A stretch of DNA of 64,000 bases from Isoetes taiwanensis (GCA_021234155.1 JAJEKV010000025.1:600474-664473), one strand, 5' to 3'. Shown: positions 31,000-43,702, numbered from the stretch's first letter. The notes: a model not told the origin generated them from the letters alone. Translations and numbers: made by a program.

Positions 31000-32880
31000 C
31001 AGGATAATTCACCACGTAACAACCACCTGGAACGACCACGAGCCAACAATCCCCAACTCAATTGACCAATCGTATTGAGATTGTGTTGAAGCGCCTTGAG
31101 CAAGCTTACGGGGTCATGATAATACCTACGCTTAAAAGGACATCTTCTTAATGATTACTAATATGAAGGTGTAAACTCCAGGCTGTATCTGCAAAACAAT
31201 CACCTGATAATAAAAAAAATAAACACAATTGCATCCCTTAAGGGCAAAGTTCACCACCCAACCAGGCTATTCTGAGCAAGAGAAACTCTGAGAAAGATTG
31301 AATTTTGGAATAGAAATAAGGAAAGGGATAATTCAAGTAAGCCACTAGAGATCCACCTCTAGCAAACACTCAAATTCAAGGCTTAGGCTTAAGAGATGGG
31401 AATTCAAGACCTGTCAATAATCCAACTAACTAGACCTCTAAAAGGCTTAAGGATTCGGCTAACCTGCAAAGGCAAAGGAAAGGTATTAAAACCTAACTCC
31501 AAACCTTGCAATAAAGCTAAAAACCCAGTGATCTAAGACTCAAAATGCCAGATCTATTCAATGCACACACCGAAAGTCACCATCTCTCTAGCTTGATCAA
31601 GATCTCTGATACACAATTTTGTCTCTCTCTGGTCTCTGCTCAGATAGCATTCTCCCTGGTATACAATGCATATGTGCGTATATCCTCCATGCGTGCATGT
31701 ATGTATATACATGTACATATACCACTCAATATAGACCATATATACGGTCTCCTATACCACCCCAACAGTGGGAAAATGACACATTTACATGTATATTTAT
31801 AAAAGAAACTTAACCTTTTAAAGGTTCAAATAACTGGCATTTAGCAAACTGGTCCAAAATGACTGTGACGAAATAGAAACCTCTGTAACTGTGGCAAATT
31901 TTGAAAGATGATATCTTGAGTTCCAGAGCTCTATTTGACCTGCACCACAGTTGGATTTGTATCCCTGAAATACATCTTTTGGTATAGGATAGGTCCTGTA
32001 TTATTGCACGGTCGCCTCTATTTTTACAGAAAAATAACCTGCCAATTCCTTGTAATTGACGCTATGCCCAAACCGAATCCCTTAGAATAGCATTTCTCTT
32101 TCAAAATAAAGCATGAGGTTCTTTCTATCCAAGGCGCAATCTAACAGCCCTTTTAAGAGACCATCCATAGCTTTGCCACTGGAGCAGCTTAGATCCAGAT
32201 CCACTGGAGGATAAGGAACCTCGAACTGCAGTCCCCATGCCCCAGATCTATCCACTAGTAACACCAAGTTTGTGGCGTTTACGCTTATGCTTTGGCCCAA
32301 ATGTGTCTTCAAACTTTTCTGTATCCAAAAGATGGACCCTTGCCTGCTGCAAAATGTCAAACGTACCGTTTAAAAGAGATTTGTCGGGTGATGATGGGAA
32401 CTCTTTAGGCAGTGTAGAACAAGAAGAATCAAATCTATTTATACGTTTCCATTTCCATTGTACAACATATCATATTTTCCTGTTTGGTCTCCTTCAAAAT
32501 AACAGTATACGCATCTGAAACTTTAGTCTGCATTTCCTCACGAAAGGTCTCCAATTCCCTCTGATCAATGACTCTAGTGTTTCCTACAGTCATAATAATC
32601 TCAAATCCTTGTCAATCAAATCAGCAAATGAGCAAGCAAAATAGAACACTTACTGAACCATCGACGATCTGGAAGGAAGCTCCTTAGATTGAAGCTCATG
32701 GTGGAGAATGCGGCCCTTACTATTCTGATCGGCAACAGGGCTGACCGTCAGTTTACTGGAAACAGCCAGTTTGGACCAGTCACCAGCATATCCTAGGCAT
32801 ATGCTGGCATATTCTTGGATATGCCACAAACCCACACAAACAAGGGTTTGCCCCCTAGGGGCAACCCAAAAAGAAGGATA
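31000..32880 (-). mobile_element. Gypsy-like element, internal deletion derivative
   Basis: Minus strand, from 32880 down: palindrome-rich repeat copy C, a gag-like start (MTVGNTRVIDQRELETFREE, about 32600), then after a short decayed stretch the integrase-end motif LDRKNLMLYFEREMLF (about 32084-32130), the same end as at 17.2 kb. Protease, RT and RNase H are absent. Then follows LTR-like sequence (shared with 17258-17435) with a TATA-like patch near 31795. Gag joined directly to the integrase end points to a non-autonomous deletion derivative. LTR borders are not resolved. Confidence 0.5.
32735..32875 (-). repeat. Palindrome-rich dispersed repeat, copy C
   Basis: Inverted relative to copies A and B; CCCCTAGGGGCAACCCAAAA ends it on the plus strand. 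It precedes the gag-like start of the gypsy derivative, which suggests the repeat is part of an LTR or leader. Confidence 0.8.
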
Positions 32881-33109
32881 TGACTTTGCATTCTCATTAT
32901 AAAAGTCAATCCACAACTTTGACAATAAAGTGTTAATTAAAATAAAGAGGATAAGTTTGCCTCTAGATTTATATTTGCTACCAAACTATATCAATCTAGA
33001 ATGTCTTATGAAAAGCCATAGCACCCTATTTATGCAAAAATTAAAAGAACATTGAAATCCTTTAAATTCTCTGCCCTTCTCTACCATGTACCTTGTTTTG
33101 AAGCATTAA

Positions 33110-34178
33110 TAGACTCTCTTAGATAAGGATGAAAAAAATGGCCGCAACGGGGAGGCCGTAGTCGAGCCGGTTCTCCTGTATGGGGCAGAGGTATGGGTCC
33201 TATGATATCCCTCACCACCTGCAATGACCTCGAGCAGGTGCAGAAAGCCTTCTTGGCACGAGCCCTTGGAGTAAAATCCACAGTTCCATACCAGATCCTA
33301 CTCTAGGAGACAGGTTTTATACCACTTCAAAGGGTTGCATTGGAATGCCATATTATTTACTTCCAGAAGGTGGTCTCTATGGGTATACACATTTGCCCAA
33401 CCTTGCTTTGGCCGTAGCAATGGGTCCCCAACGCCTCAAAGCCTGCTGGAAGGACAAGCAAGCTCAGTGGTTCTCACATTGGGATGTACAGGCAAACAGA
33501 TGTAAGCAGGTACGAACAAAGAAGGATCACAATGCTGTAAAGTTGTGCCTAGATGCTAGTTCCCTTCGCAAGATCTGGAATGTAGATGCTCTGACACACA
33601 TTAAGATGACACACTATTAGCAGCAAGTCAATTCCATGCTCATGAGAGGCCCGCACCAGTACTTGTGGCACCCATTTGCCTATGAAGAAGCACAGACTTA
33701 TAGCTTCCATTCGCACGGGTGCACATCATCTCCGCATTGAGATAGGGTGTTAGACTCAGGAAGCACGGGAGGATAGGCTTTGTTAGTGTTGCCACCAGAG
33801 CGCCCTTGAAGATGAATGTCATGCCCTTCAGATCTGCCCAGCGTTTGCCTATATCTGAGCGCGGTATGCTCAGTTAGTTGTGCCTGACCAGCCGCTGCAT
33901 AAATTATTGAATACGGCCTCCATGGACTTGTTGGGGTCATACCTCCAGGAGGTTATAGATACACAGACTCCGTTGTGTCCTCCAGTGCAATACTGAATTG
34001 CCCTATACAATTGTACAGTGTATCAGCGTACTTATTATTGCTAAGATTTTTCCCTCGAAAACCCTTCCAGGGAGGGGGGTAATCACAGTAATAAACTTTC
34101 TTTGCTCTCTTTTGTTTGGGTCCCATAGGCCAATTGGTCTTTGTGGATGTTAAAAAATCTATTCTATTCTATTCTCCT
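33110..34178 (+). pseudogene. LINE (non-L1) 3' half with ATTCT tail
   Basis: Plus-strand frames hold the C-terminal part of a LINE RT protein: LLYGAEVW (about 33165-33195), a conserved ALGVKSTVPYQ-type segment (about 33255-33290) and a Cys/His cluster (DECHALQICPAF, about 33810-33850). The 3' UTR carries a GAAAACCCTTCCAGGG hairpin region and ends GGGTCCCATAGGCCAATTGG...ATTCTATTCTATTCT (34118-34176). Many stops. RT core missing. Confidence 0.75.
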
Positions 34179-34599
34179 ATGTTGAATATAAGTTCATTGC
34201 AAGTTTTTTCATGTTTATCAATGTATATCCTTTTTGCTCAGATCCATTTGTTCACGATTTGTGTTAGTGTTTCCTTTGGTAACTTCTTCGAGTTTGATGC
34301 CAAAGCGATCGCTAATTTCCATTGTGTGTTTTGGGGGTTCCCTTTTCATGTCCCTTTTCCATATTCTAATACAACAATGGTTAATTTATATTGTTATTCT
34401 CTGTTACATCGATGATTATTTATATGGTTGATTTATATTGTTGTTCTAATGGTTTTGTGATCATCTTATGGATGCCTCTCTTGAATGCACCTTCAGTTGG
34501 GATGCTAGTATGTTTTGCAAATTGCAAAAGGTTGTTTGTTGCACGTATGAATCTCCTACAGCATCACATCATTCTATGTTTATTTTTCTTTGATACTTA

Positions 34600-34700
34600 C
34601 CATACACTAATAATTTTGCTGCCTTTTTTTTGGGTCCCATAGGCCAATTGGTCTCTATGGATGATAATATCCATTGTATATTATTCTACTATTTCTATGA
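34600..34700 (+). mobile_element. Short LINE 3' terminus
   Basis: GGGTCCCATAGGCCAATTGG and TCTCTATGGATGATAATATCC repeat the family 3' signature; everything upstream is lost. The tail is degenerate. Confidence 0.65.
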
Positions 34701-36070
34701 TACTTCACTAATTCTATACCGATCCAGCAATCGGGCGGCCCTCAATTTGGGTTTCCACTACCTTGCTTGGCTAGTTGTTTTTTCACTATCCATCCGTCCG
34801 TTCATTCTTTTTTTTCCCTTCTCAACATCGATCCTTACCTCCTTTCAAAAATGAAGCAACTCACTTCTTCTCTCTACCTTCTATTCTTCACGGCTGGAGC
34901 AGAGAATCTCCAAAAAAAAAACAATGAGTATTTTGTTAATGTACTTCTGGAAATGAATGTCTCCTAAAAATCGCCACGTGGCGGCATAGGGTTGGATGAG
35001 AGAGTTGAACAACACCTAACTGTTCTTTACGTCTCTAGCATGTGCCTTTCTTGTCTCTAATCTTCTTTGCAAATGATTTCATGACCAAGCAATTTTTACA
35101 ACGAGTCTTTTTTGCAGACGTTTATTCAAGCGAGCCTTCAATCTGCCATGTTCGAGTTAGTTAAGCATCTTTTTCTTCTCACCGTTGCTTCCAATTCAAC
35201 ACGGCATCCACTCTGATTTCAAAGGAATTCAATATGGCATCTGCTCTAGTTTCCAATTCCCTATATGATGTCCAGAATCTGTTTTTATACTGCATTTATT
35301 CTTCTTCACAGTTGATTTTTTGTTGATGTTGCTTTAACACACAGACAGAGTTTTCTAATCATTGTTGCTATTGCTATCTCAGACCCATTTCCTCTATCAT
35401 TGCCCACTGGCTTCTTCCCAGTTCACCTCCCCTGCTTCACGATCTGCTCTGACATGCAGATTTCTATAGGGTTTTGCTTTTTACTAGAACAATGATTTAC
35501 TTTACGACATACTTATTGTACCAATTCTAGATCTACTTTTCTCGCATATTGTCGTAGGAATAATATATCGACATTGGTATTTTATCTTAAAGCTTTAAGA
35601 CACTCTAGTTCTCACTTACCCAAGGTGTCTTATGTTGATTGTATGTGTAAGTAAAAACTGGTTCTACATCTACATTTCTCGTATATTGCCCTAGGAATAA
35701 CAAGTCAATATTGCTATTTCTCCGTCATGGAGGTTTGCCCAGCCAGCCTCACTCCTGAATTGTTTACAGACTACACCAGCAAAAGGGTAGACCCGTTTAT
35801 GCAGCATGATCCTGGGTGTGAGAATTCGCCCTAGTCCATGGCCTCTGCCTCTAAGTGGGTTTTGTCCCCAATGTGGTCCTGGTTAACTGCTATCCCTAAT
35901 TCCATCGACATGACTTGCTTGCCCTCTGCCATGTATTTATGCGAGAAATCATTCTTGTGTATTTTACGTGACGCTACCCCAACTAGATCTGAACCCCCAT
36001 TGCATCAGAAGTTCCCAGGGATCCCAGCCACGAGAATGTATAGCATAGGCATATGGGTAACATGAAATAA
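34701..36070. other. Intergenic, no gene seen
   Basis: Short open frames only. The 75-codon frame at 35838-36065 has an opposite-strand counterpart and no known domain. Confidence 0.4.
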
Positions 36071-36074
36071 TATA

Positions 36075-36310
36075 TTTTTTTTCCATCATTTACCACAAGC
36101 TTGCCCCATTGATAGCCAGTTCCACCATTGATAGCCAGTTTAGGTATTTTTTGGGCCTAAAAATTCTTGGTGCCGCTTAGAACTCTGTCGTGTCCCTGGA
36201 CTTTCAACCGCGTGAGGACACACATACCAACATGATGCCATTGCCTATTTTCCACTGGAAGTCGATAGCAATAGGCACATAATGGCATGGCCAGCTTGTT
36301 AAGTTATGTA
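36075..36310 (+). repeat. Diverged copy of the BTB-gene upstream region
   Basis: Blocks such as CCATCATTTACCACAAGCTTGCC, a GTATTTTTTGGGCCTAAA-like block and GCATGG..AGCTTGTTA.GTTA.GTAA occur in the same order at about 39895-39965 and 40195-40225. The second locus has a LINE inserted between the blocks. Similarity judged by eye. Confidence 0.5.
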
Positions 36311-37120
36311 ACGTCCGTAGAAGTTCTTTTACTCCAATAACCAATAAGATTTTGACAGATGGCATTCATTCTATCCTGGAAATGTAGACTAAGATTAACC
36401 ACTAAATGCAAAACTTTTTCTAGAATTCATTTCAGAATGTAGACCAAGGTCACACTTCAAAACTTTAACGTTAAACTTGAGACTTTAGACATCAAAATTC
36501 AAATTTTACATTCTATATATTTAACACATTAAGAATGAATACATTAAGAATGAAAATAAATTATACAAGAAATTTATCGCAGCAGCCAAGGCTGCCGCGA
36601 ACATTTCTCTTCGTCAACTCACTCCTGCAGGGGATATTTGTGTAACCTTTAGTAGTGCAAAAGATGTTCTTAAAATGTGAGACTTGATGTTTCTATAATA
36701 TGAGGTCCTAGTGATGTGTGCGATTATGGGGTATCCAACCTAAGGGCATGCATATGGATCTAGCAAAAATAACGAAAACAATTCTAACGAGACTCATGTC
36801 ATATATTTTGCATATGCTCCATGTTGCAGTCAAAACATTGTCCAATTAGTGGACCTCCAAATATCTATAGCTAGCTCTAGATTCAACACAAATTGCTAGA
36901 GATGTTAGGTAAAATAAGTTACAATTATCAACTAAGCATAATAGAGAACGGATTGCGTTCTAGAACATAACTTGGCCACAAAGGGTCAACTCTTGCAAAT
37001 ATATAAGAAAATCTTAGTAGTTATAAATGAAATGTAAAGAACTTGAGGTTCATAACTTTGCTTGTTTATCCTTCAATCATATTTTGGTGGTTTCCTAGCA
37101 ACTAATTGCTTGCTTCATTG
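36311..37120. other. Intergenic, no gene seen
   Basis: Contains a 14-bp tandem duplication (ACATTAAGAATGAA) at 36528-36556. Nothing else recognised. Confidence 0.4.
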
Positions 37121-37124
37121 TCCA

Positions 37125-37602
37125 GGAACAAGCTTGTAGCTATTGCATCAATTCGCACGGGGTCCCACAGGCTACGGATTGAGACAGGTAGATGGGAGCG
37201 GCCGCAATTGCCGCGAGAAGCGAGACTATGTGCCTGTTGCCAGTTACAGGTTATTGAAGATGAAAGCCTGCTCTTCTGAGTTGCCCTGCTTTTGAGATAG
37301 TCCGGAATCATTTTTCGACCTTAGCATTCCATTCCACGCTTCCACAACTTCTCAGCGCCCCATCTGTGCATGACTTGGCATTATACATACTTGAGGTTCT
37401 AGATAAACGTCTGCAATTACTGAGCCCTCAGTAGTCATTATCTAAGCTTGTCTAGTATCATCATTACTGCAAAGGTTTTTTCCTTGAAAACCTTTCGAGG
37501 CAGGGGTTTTTTAATCCTAGTAGTAATGATTGTACTAGCCCATTGTATGGGTCCCATGACCTATTGGTCTCCGTGGACGTTAAAAAAAACTATTCTATTC
37601 TA
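37125..37602 (+). pseudogene. LINE 3' fragment, near-twin of 46338-46820
   Basis: Encodes the same C-terminal Cys cluster as the 46.3-kb copy (CACCQLQVIEDES) but with a frameshift right after it, then the shared 3' UTR hairpin (CCTTGAAAACCTTTCGAGGC) and GGTCTCCGTGGACGTTAAAA followed by CTATTCTATTCTA. About 95% identical to the 46.3-kb copy by eye. Confidence 0.85.
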
Positions 37603-37619
37603 ATTACCAACATCAAAAG

Positions 37620-39640
37620 CACCATAGTTGTATCTATGGCAAAACGTTTATGAGAGCGTAATAATGTTGAGCATAAAAATGTTGTCCATGATACTGCATC
37701 ATGCTCAAATGGCTGTCAGACTATCTGATAGTTTATATCTCTGGCTGGGTATCATAAAGACCCATGAAATCATGGTCTTTGGAATATTTAACCAAAAAAC
37801 TTAAGTTTTCTTCTATGGTTTGAGCTCTGGCCAGTATTTGATTATCCACATTCGAATTTCTTCAGAATATACTATATGCATATGCCGCTTATACTGTGAA
37901 CGACATTGCCATGATTCGAAAACGGCATGGCATTGATACAAATTTTAACGATTTGATTAGATGGTCATGCAAATCTGCAAATATGGCCTATGTAAAAATT
38001 GGGATGCCTAAATTGTAAGGCCCAAATTGTGCAATTATCTGTTGCCTTAAACTGCGACTGAATGACCTAGCAGCACCCATCATATAGTGCTATTATATAA
38101 ATGATCGATGCCTATAAGAATTTTTCAGGCACAATGATATGGTTATATCACTCAAAAGTGGATGCAAAAATAAAGTTTGAGACCTGAGACCACCCAAAAA
38201 CAAATAAATATTATAAGGGTTCGGATAGTCCTGTGGCTGCCGCTGTACATGGTCGGCTTCCATGGGTATCGATTCTTGTATAGCACGCCTACTACAGCCA
38301 GTTCATACACCAGAATGTCCATGTTAAAGCCTTAATGCATCACTCCCTTCCATGGGGTGGCCCTTTTACATGGGCCGTTATGGCATTTGGGCCCCATGGC
38401 CCAACCTAAACTAAGACCCCTCCCAGTTACGAGACCCACCCGGTCAGTTCACCAGCCCCACCCAGTTGACACCGACCCGACGCCAATGTCACCGGCGGCG
38501 CCATGTCCTCCATAGCCAGAGCTTCGATTTAGGGCATGAGAAACAGAGCTAATAAGGGCCCCTTCAATCCCTGGCTCTACATGGAAGAATATGCCCTTCA
38601 GTGGCCAGACAGATTTGCTATGAAAATCTCGGCACTAATGGCAATCTTACCTCTGTTTTGGCTATGGAATCGAGCCCGAAGCATTTTCCAAATTTCTTTC
38701 TGCCTCGACAATTGCCCTTCTCCTTTTATTCAGCCTCAATTTGCATCGCTAGAAAGGAAGAGCTTGATTCATTGCTCTGTGAGGTGGTTGCGCGGCCCTT
38801 TTCGCCCTTTTTTGACGGGCTAGAAGTACTATGAGCTTTGCTAGTGACAGAATTGGCCTTGGCCTTAGTATAAGCTCGACAGGGCTATTTTTTCTTCCTC
38901 GGAACATTGCACACAGGTTGCAATCCTTGACACAGTCCCTTTTCCAGCTTGCAATCAGGGAAATGATTTGTTGAGCATATGCAAAATCATGATCTAAACC
39001 AGAAACTCTATTTCTTGGGAACCGGCAATAGGGCTTCCTTCTTTCTAATCCCGTGTCTCAAACTTTTCTATTTATGCTCTTCTGCCTTTATCCTTCAGAT
39101 GCTGGATTTGAATAACATACGGTTGCGGGTTCTTCAGGCGCCTCTACAGATATGTGGAAAAGCCGAGGCAGATTCTTGAATCTGAGCAAGTCCATCAGAT
39201 TTTGCAACTGTAGATTACACAAGTGATTGATTTTGCCTCATTCCAATTGATGCCTCGATCCTTTTGCGATTAAATCGCTCGTTGCTGACTGTTCATACCC
39301 AAAATATGTCAAAAAAAAATTTACGAATTCGCCCAGGCATTGAAATACGATCATGTGGGGCACATGCTTATGCCAGCTCAGAAGTTCTCCCGGAAAACTC
39401 AAAAACTCAACTCAAAAATATGGCTGGTATTTTGTACCCAGGAAAAAGATAGCAACATGTCAATAAGATGTAAGAGCACATAAGAATCGAATCTTCGTAA
39501 ACATGATTATATATGTGTAGATGAAAATGTTTTTGCATTAATTCAAAATTTCCAAAATATCTTTCCAACAGAGTTTACATTTCAATTCCAGAGATCTGTT
39601 TCACAGAGTTCAAATGTCTTTTCTAGAGATTTGTTTCAGC
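37620..39640. other. Intergenic with a GC-richer patch
   Basis: 38380-38840 is less AT-rich and holds overlapping frames of 77 and 95 codons on the plus strand; neither shows a domain I recognise, and their stops fall close together. Possible remnant of an exon. Confidence 0.35.
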
Positions 39641-39701
39641 AAGGTTTTAATGTCCAACTTTCCACCACCAGGTAGATATAGATGTAGATCCAACTGTAAG
39701 A

Positions 39702-39905
39702 TTAAAATTCAAGGCTTCTTTGTTTTGGATTATGACCTGCAACTAGTTCAAAGTCGACTATATTTAAAAAAGTATCCGACAAATCATGGTTGATTTTTGC
39801 AGCTGAAGCCTTCATGACAGACAAATCCACACTGCAAATAAAGTTCTTCCCTACCTCTAATTGCGAACCTGGGCACACAGTAGTACATAAATCTTTTCCC
39901 ACCAT
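39702..39905 (-). CDS. Unrecognised 67-codon ORF, possible exon
   Basis: Minus-strand frame with protein-like composition and four Cys in the first half; no domain recognised, no promoter seen. It ends about 700 bp upstream of the BTB coding start on the other strand. Could be chance. Confidence 0.15.
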   Translation of the reverse strand: MVGKDLCTTVCPGSQLEVGKNFICSVDLSVMKASAAKINHDLSDTFLNIVDFELVAGHNPKQRSLEF

Positions 39906-39966
39906 TTAGCCCAAGCTTGCCCTTATTATACGTATTTTTGAGCTTAAAGATTCCAGTGGTGTCGAT

Positions 39967-40200
39967 TAGAATAGAATAGAATAGAATAGAATATGATTTT
40001 ATCGTCCACGGAGACCAACTGGCCTATGGGACCCAAGTACAAAGAGAAAGCAGCAGGCGTATTACTACCAGGATTAAAAAACCCCCGCCCCCAAGGGTTT
40101 TCGGGGGAAAAACCTTAGTAGCAATAAGGATGCTGACATACTGCACAGTTATATACATAATCACAAGTACTTCCTACCGGAAACCGATAGAGGCATGGGG
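39967..40200 (-). mobile_element. LINE 3' end upstream of the BTB gene
   Basis: Plus strand begins AGAATAGAATAGAATAGAAT, then TCGTCCACGGAGACCAACTG and CCTATGGGACCC, the reverse of the family 3' end, followed by the hairpin region (CCCCCAAGGGTTTTCGGGGG). No coding sequence left. It lies about 130 bp from the 5' UTR exon of the BTB gene. Confidence 0.85.
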
Positions 40201-40229
40201 AGCTTGTTACGTTACGTAATCTTACGTGG

Positions 40230-40245
40230 CAAAAGTATATATTCC
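40230..40245 (+). promoter_or_regulatory. Candidate TATA box of the BTB gene
   Basis: AAAGTATATATTCCTA lies about 60-100 bp before the probable 5' UTR exon. Sequence and position only. Confidence 0.4.
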
Positions 40246-40299
40246 TATAGTGTGGCTGATTTTGCCCTAGAGAAGATTCACGTGTTCAAACCTTCGTTT

Positions 40300-40391
40300 T
40301 TGGGGAAGGGCCGCTATGAGCAGGCGGAATGGAGGACAAACCAGTACTTCAGTTGCTGAATCACTCTTGACGGAATACCAATTTGCTTCAC
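40300..40391 (+). other. Probable 5' UTR exon of the BTB gene, with a uORF
   Basis: Ends at a consensus donor CAC|GTAAGT (40392), matched by an acceptor CTACAG at 40600; the intron is 209 bp. A 13-codon upstream ORF, ATG at 40329 to TGA at 40370, lies within it. It is in frame with the main ATG when spliced, but the TGA closes it, so translation must restart at 40634. Start of the exon is a guess. Confidence 0.5.
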
Positions 40392-40633
40392 GTAAGTTGT
40401 TTACCTTGAAATTCTGCTTTTGCAATTTGATTGGCTACGCTATAAGTGCGTGAAAGCTTGTCACTAAGCTCCGGATACTTTGATTAAAATTATATATGAA
40501 GAGCAATTTACTGGAGACTAAAGATTTCACAACGTTATGATTGAACTCTGTTTACATGAAAATGCATAAATAATGATTTTGAGCTTTTTGTTATCTACAG
40601 AGTCAAACTGGCTGCTCCTTGTATGCTTCTAAG

Positions 40634-42605
40634 ATGGAACAGGAGCTGACAATGTGCTATCAATGTGGACAAATATGCGATGATGGTATCACCTATTGCC
40701 ATTCTTGTTATGACCATCGTTCCCAAACCGACTTCATGAACGAGCAGAGGTGGAGAAATGCGGAGACTGAACTGCAATCTGTAGAAGCTAATCTACAGAA
40801 AGTTTCTGCAAAATTGCAACAACTGGAAGCTGCACTCTCATCTTTTCGCACAATGTTGCTGGAGGGCATCCATGCAGACGTTACAATTGAGACAGGTGAA
40901 GGTGACACTACACCTGCACACCGAGCTGTTTTGGTAAACCCTGTTCATTGTGCAAATCAATTTTGAAGCCATTAGTATGCTAGTGCCGTTCTCTACTCTA
41001 ATATGTAACCATGAATTGGTCACTTTGGATGACAGCTATATTGAGCATGGTATTGAGTCAATCATTTTCGGAATGAGGAGTTATTTCTTATGAAAGCATT
41101 CCTTATAAGCAAATCAAGTTATAAGAGGTATCATGCATAAAACTGCTCCTAGTTAAGGGGCAATGCCAAAACTGCTTGTGTAGATCAACATGATCAATCA
41201 CGGAATAGACATGAGTGGTGTTGGGGATTCTGTGAGCAAAAGTGAACTGCTTCAAGAACACAATAAGTTTGATATTTCTCTGGCTTACCGAAATGTCAGG
41301 AAGTTGGGTGGGGATGAGATGATCTTTGTGTAGACTTTCAATCAGTAACACTGGGTGAAGCTGTGTCTTATAAAAGAGATGTGCAACAGTCGCTTTGTTT
41401 TCACTTTGTATGGCTAGTAAACCTTTTAATCCTTTGCCATTTTAACAAGTCATTCAACTTTGCATGTAGCTTTCCTGTCCTGTGTAAGTTCCACCATATA
41501 GCGGTTAATCGTAACCATTTACCATGTTGATATGATACAATGAGGTTGGATCACCACAATCGTTCTCATGGTTTTGAGCTTTAGGAAGTGTTAACTTTTT
41601 CAGAAAGATAGCTTTTAGATTACTAACTCATTAGGATAAGTCATATTATGTCATTTGCTAAATTCACAACATCTGCAATGGCCCAACTACTGGGGGATGA
41701 TACTTTTGTGGGAGTACGGCATACGGCAAAGATTCAACATTTGAGGTTGATGGAATAGAAAGCTTAGTTAGACAGAGGGGTGGGAGATACTTAACAGAGG
41801 AAGGTGAATGATGGTATAAAATTTCGTACACCTCTTTCAGAAATTTATGACAGGTTTTGAAAATGCTGGGCTTTTTTTCCTCCCTTGGCAGCACCTATTT
41901 ATCTGATCAGTTCTGTTTCAGAAATGTTTTGTGTCATTTTGGTGTGGAGGCATGACCCATCAAGCAAATATTTTAGCAAATAATTTCCTTTTTTATATGT
42001 TTAATTTTTAAGAATTTACTGAAGCTGTGGTAATATGCAATAAAACTAATTAGAGTTTGTTTTGTATAGGCCAGCAGATCACCTGTATTCAATGCCATGT
42101 TTGAGCATGAGTTAAAAGAAAAGACATGTGCTGTCATACGTGTTTCTGATGTTCCTACTCCAGCGATGCGTGCGCTTCTCTTGTACATCTATACTGGTAT
42201 ATGGACTAGATGGGAGTGGAAAGTTCTGTCCACAATTATTTTGAAAAGTTTGAGATGTTATTTTGAATAATGCATAATTTATGTGCTTCAGGGGAGCATG
42301 ATACAAATGCCATGAAAGAGCATGGCATGGCATTGTTAGCAGCTGCGCATAAGTATGACATTCCTTCTTTAAAACGGGTATGTGAATCTGCAGTGGCGAG
42401 CCAAGTTTATCCGTTGAATGCTATTGAGATGCTAAATCAAGCTCGATTCTATGATGCACATTATTTGAAAAGGGCATGTATCGAGTGTATTGCAAGGAAT
42501 TTAAAGCAGGTTGCCTTTACAGATGAATTGCGCTGTCTTATTTACAGGAATGAGGATCCAGATGCAGTACTGGAAATTATTCAAAATGTTGCAAATAGAT
42601 CTTAA
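40634..42605 (+). CDS. BTB/POZ domain protein, At4g08455-like (apparently intact)
   Basis: Coding exons 40634-40933, 42070-42196 and 42292-42605, with GT-AG introns of 1136 and 95 bp, join in frame to 246 codons, close to the 243 of Arabidopsis At4g08455 (from memory). The N-terminus has a small zinc-binding-like Cys motif (MCYQCGQ..., YCHSCY), then a coiled coil (about 45-75), then a BTB/POZ fold: HADVTIETGEG, PAHRAVLASRSPVFNAMFEHE, and the C-terminal YTGEHD...AHKYDIPSLKRVCE with a short BACK-like tail (CIECIARNLKQVAFTDELR). BTB proteins of this type are generally Cullin3 substrate adaptors in the nucleus or cytosol. Start: upstream frame is closed by TGA at 40370; ATG 40634 is the first in-frame start in its exon. 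No frameshift or stop seen. It is the best-supported host gene in the window. Confidence 0.9.
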
Positions 42606-42639
42606 GAACACATAGTCATTCGGTCAAGCACATTGAAAA

Positions 42640-43690
42640 TCAGAATTGTGCTCTAGGCATTATTAGGAGAACTGATTCAACTAGCATATGTAATTGTAGG
42701 GTGATACTTTTGTTTTTGGGTGCTAAGCATTCTGTAATCTATAAATCATTGAGAGGTGTTTGGTACTTTTCTCTTTGGGAATTTGATTTGCTACTGTTAC
42801 TAGCGTGATACAGATTTGTGTTGTGCAGACGAATTTGAATTGCAGGTATTAATTCGTCCATCAGTTTTTCAACAGGGATTAGCGAAGTCCAAACATTGTA
42901 AATGAGGACCACCCTAATAATGACACGCTAAATGTATTAGGGTTTGGTGTATGCTGCTGATTTTGTGTGAAAGCTACAATACCACCACCACATGTTATAG
43001 AATAGATCGCAAAAAGAAGGGTTACACAAGTTGGGTATCTAACCGGAATCCTATATAATTATTTTGCATTATGTAGTCACACAATAAGCTAGATGGTGCT
43101 TGAATTATGCAACCAAACACATGAACTTTGCCTTTAAACTGTTACTATGTAAACTCTATTCATGTTATGTATGGATGCTTCACGTTATGGCATATACGTT
43201 ACCAATACGAAACATTAAATGTATCTAAAATCATGTGCTGTCTACCCAATATCATGATCATCTACCCAATATTATGATCATGATCTGATCTTGGTAGATT
43301 ACGGTGTAGAAATTAACGCGTTCTTAAAGGATCAAAACTTTTGAAACTAATACTGAGATATGAGATCCAAAGTTGAAATTCCATTCATACATCTTATGAG
43401 AAAAAGAATTCAACCTAGACACCCACATATGTCTACTAGTGGAATCAACCACAAGTCTCCTCATCCAAATCCCCAAGAGTGTAACTCGACACCGACTGAT
43501 AGAATTGGTTTATTGTTTTTCCCTATGTAAATTGTGCCAATATTGTCCACATTCCATCATTTTTAAACTCTTCAGATGGCCAGACCAAAAAAATGCCAAA
43601 TTTCACGTAATATTTACTTTAGGCAATTGTCATTCCTAATTTAAAACGAAGCGCACTATGTACTGCATGTGTAATAAGAGAATATGGCAA
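42640..43690. other. 3' flank of the BTB gene, no other gene seen
   Basis: No clear AATAAA close to the stop. A 21-22 bp tandem (TCTACCCAATATCATGATCA type) occurs at 43241-43282. Confidence 0.4.
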
Positions 43691-43702
43691 GTATTTTCTT
43701 TC

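Noticed and set aside
38536-38834. Plus-strand ORFs of 95 and 77 codons as a gene
   Set aside because: No recognised domain, overlapping frames, no supporting splice or promoter signals.
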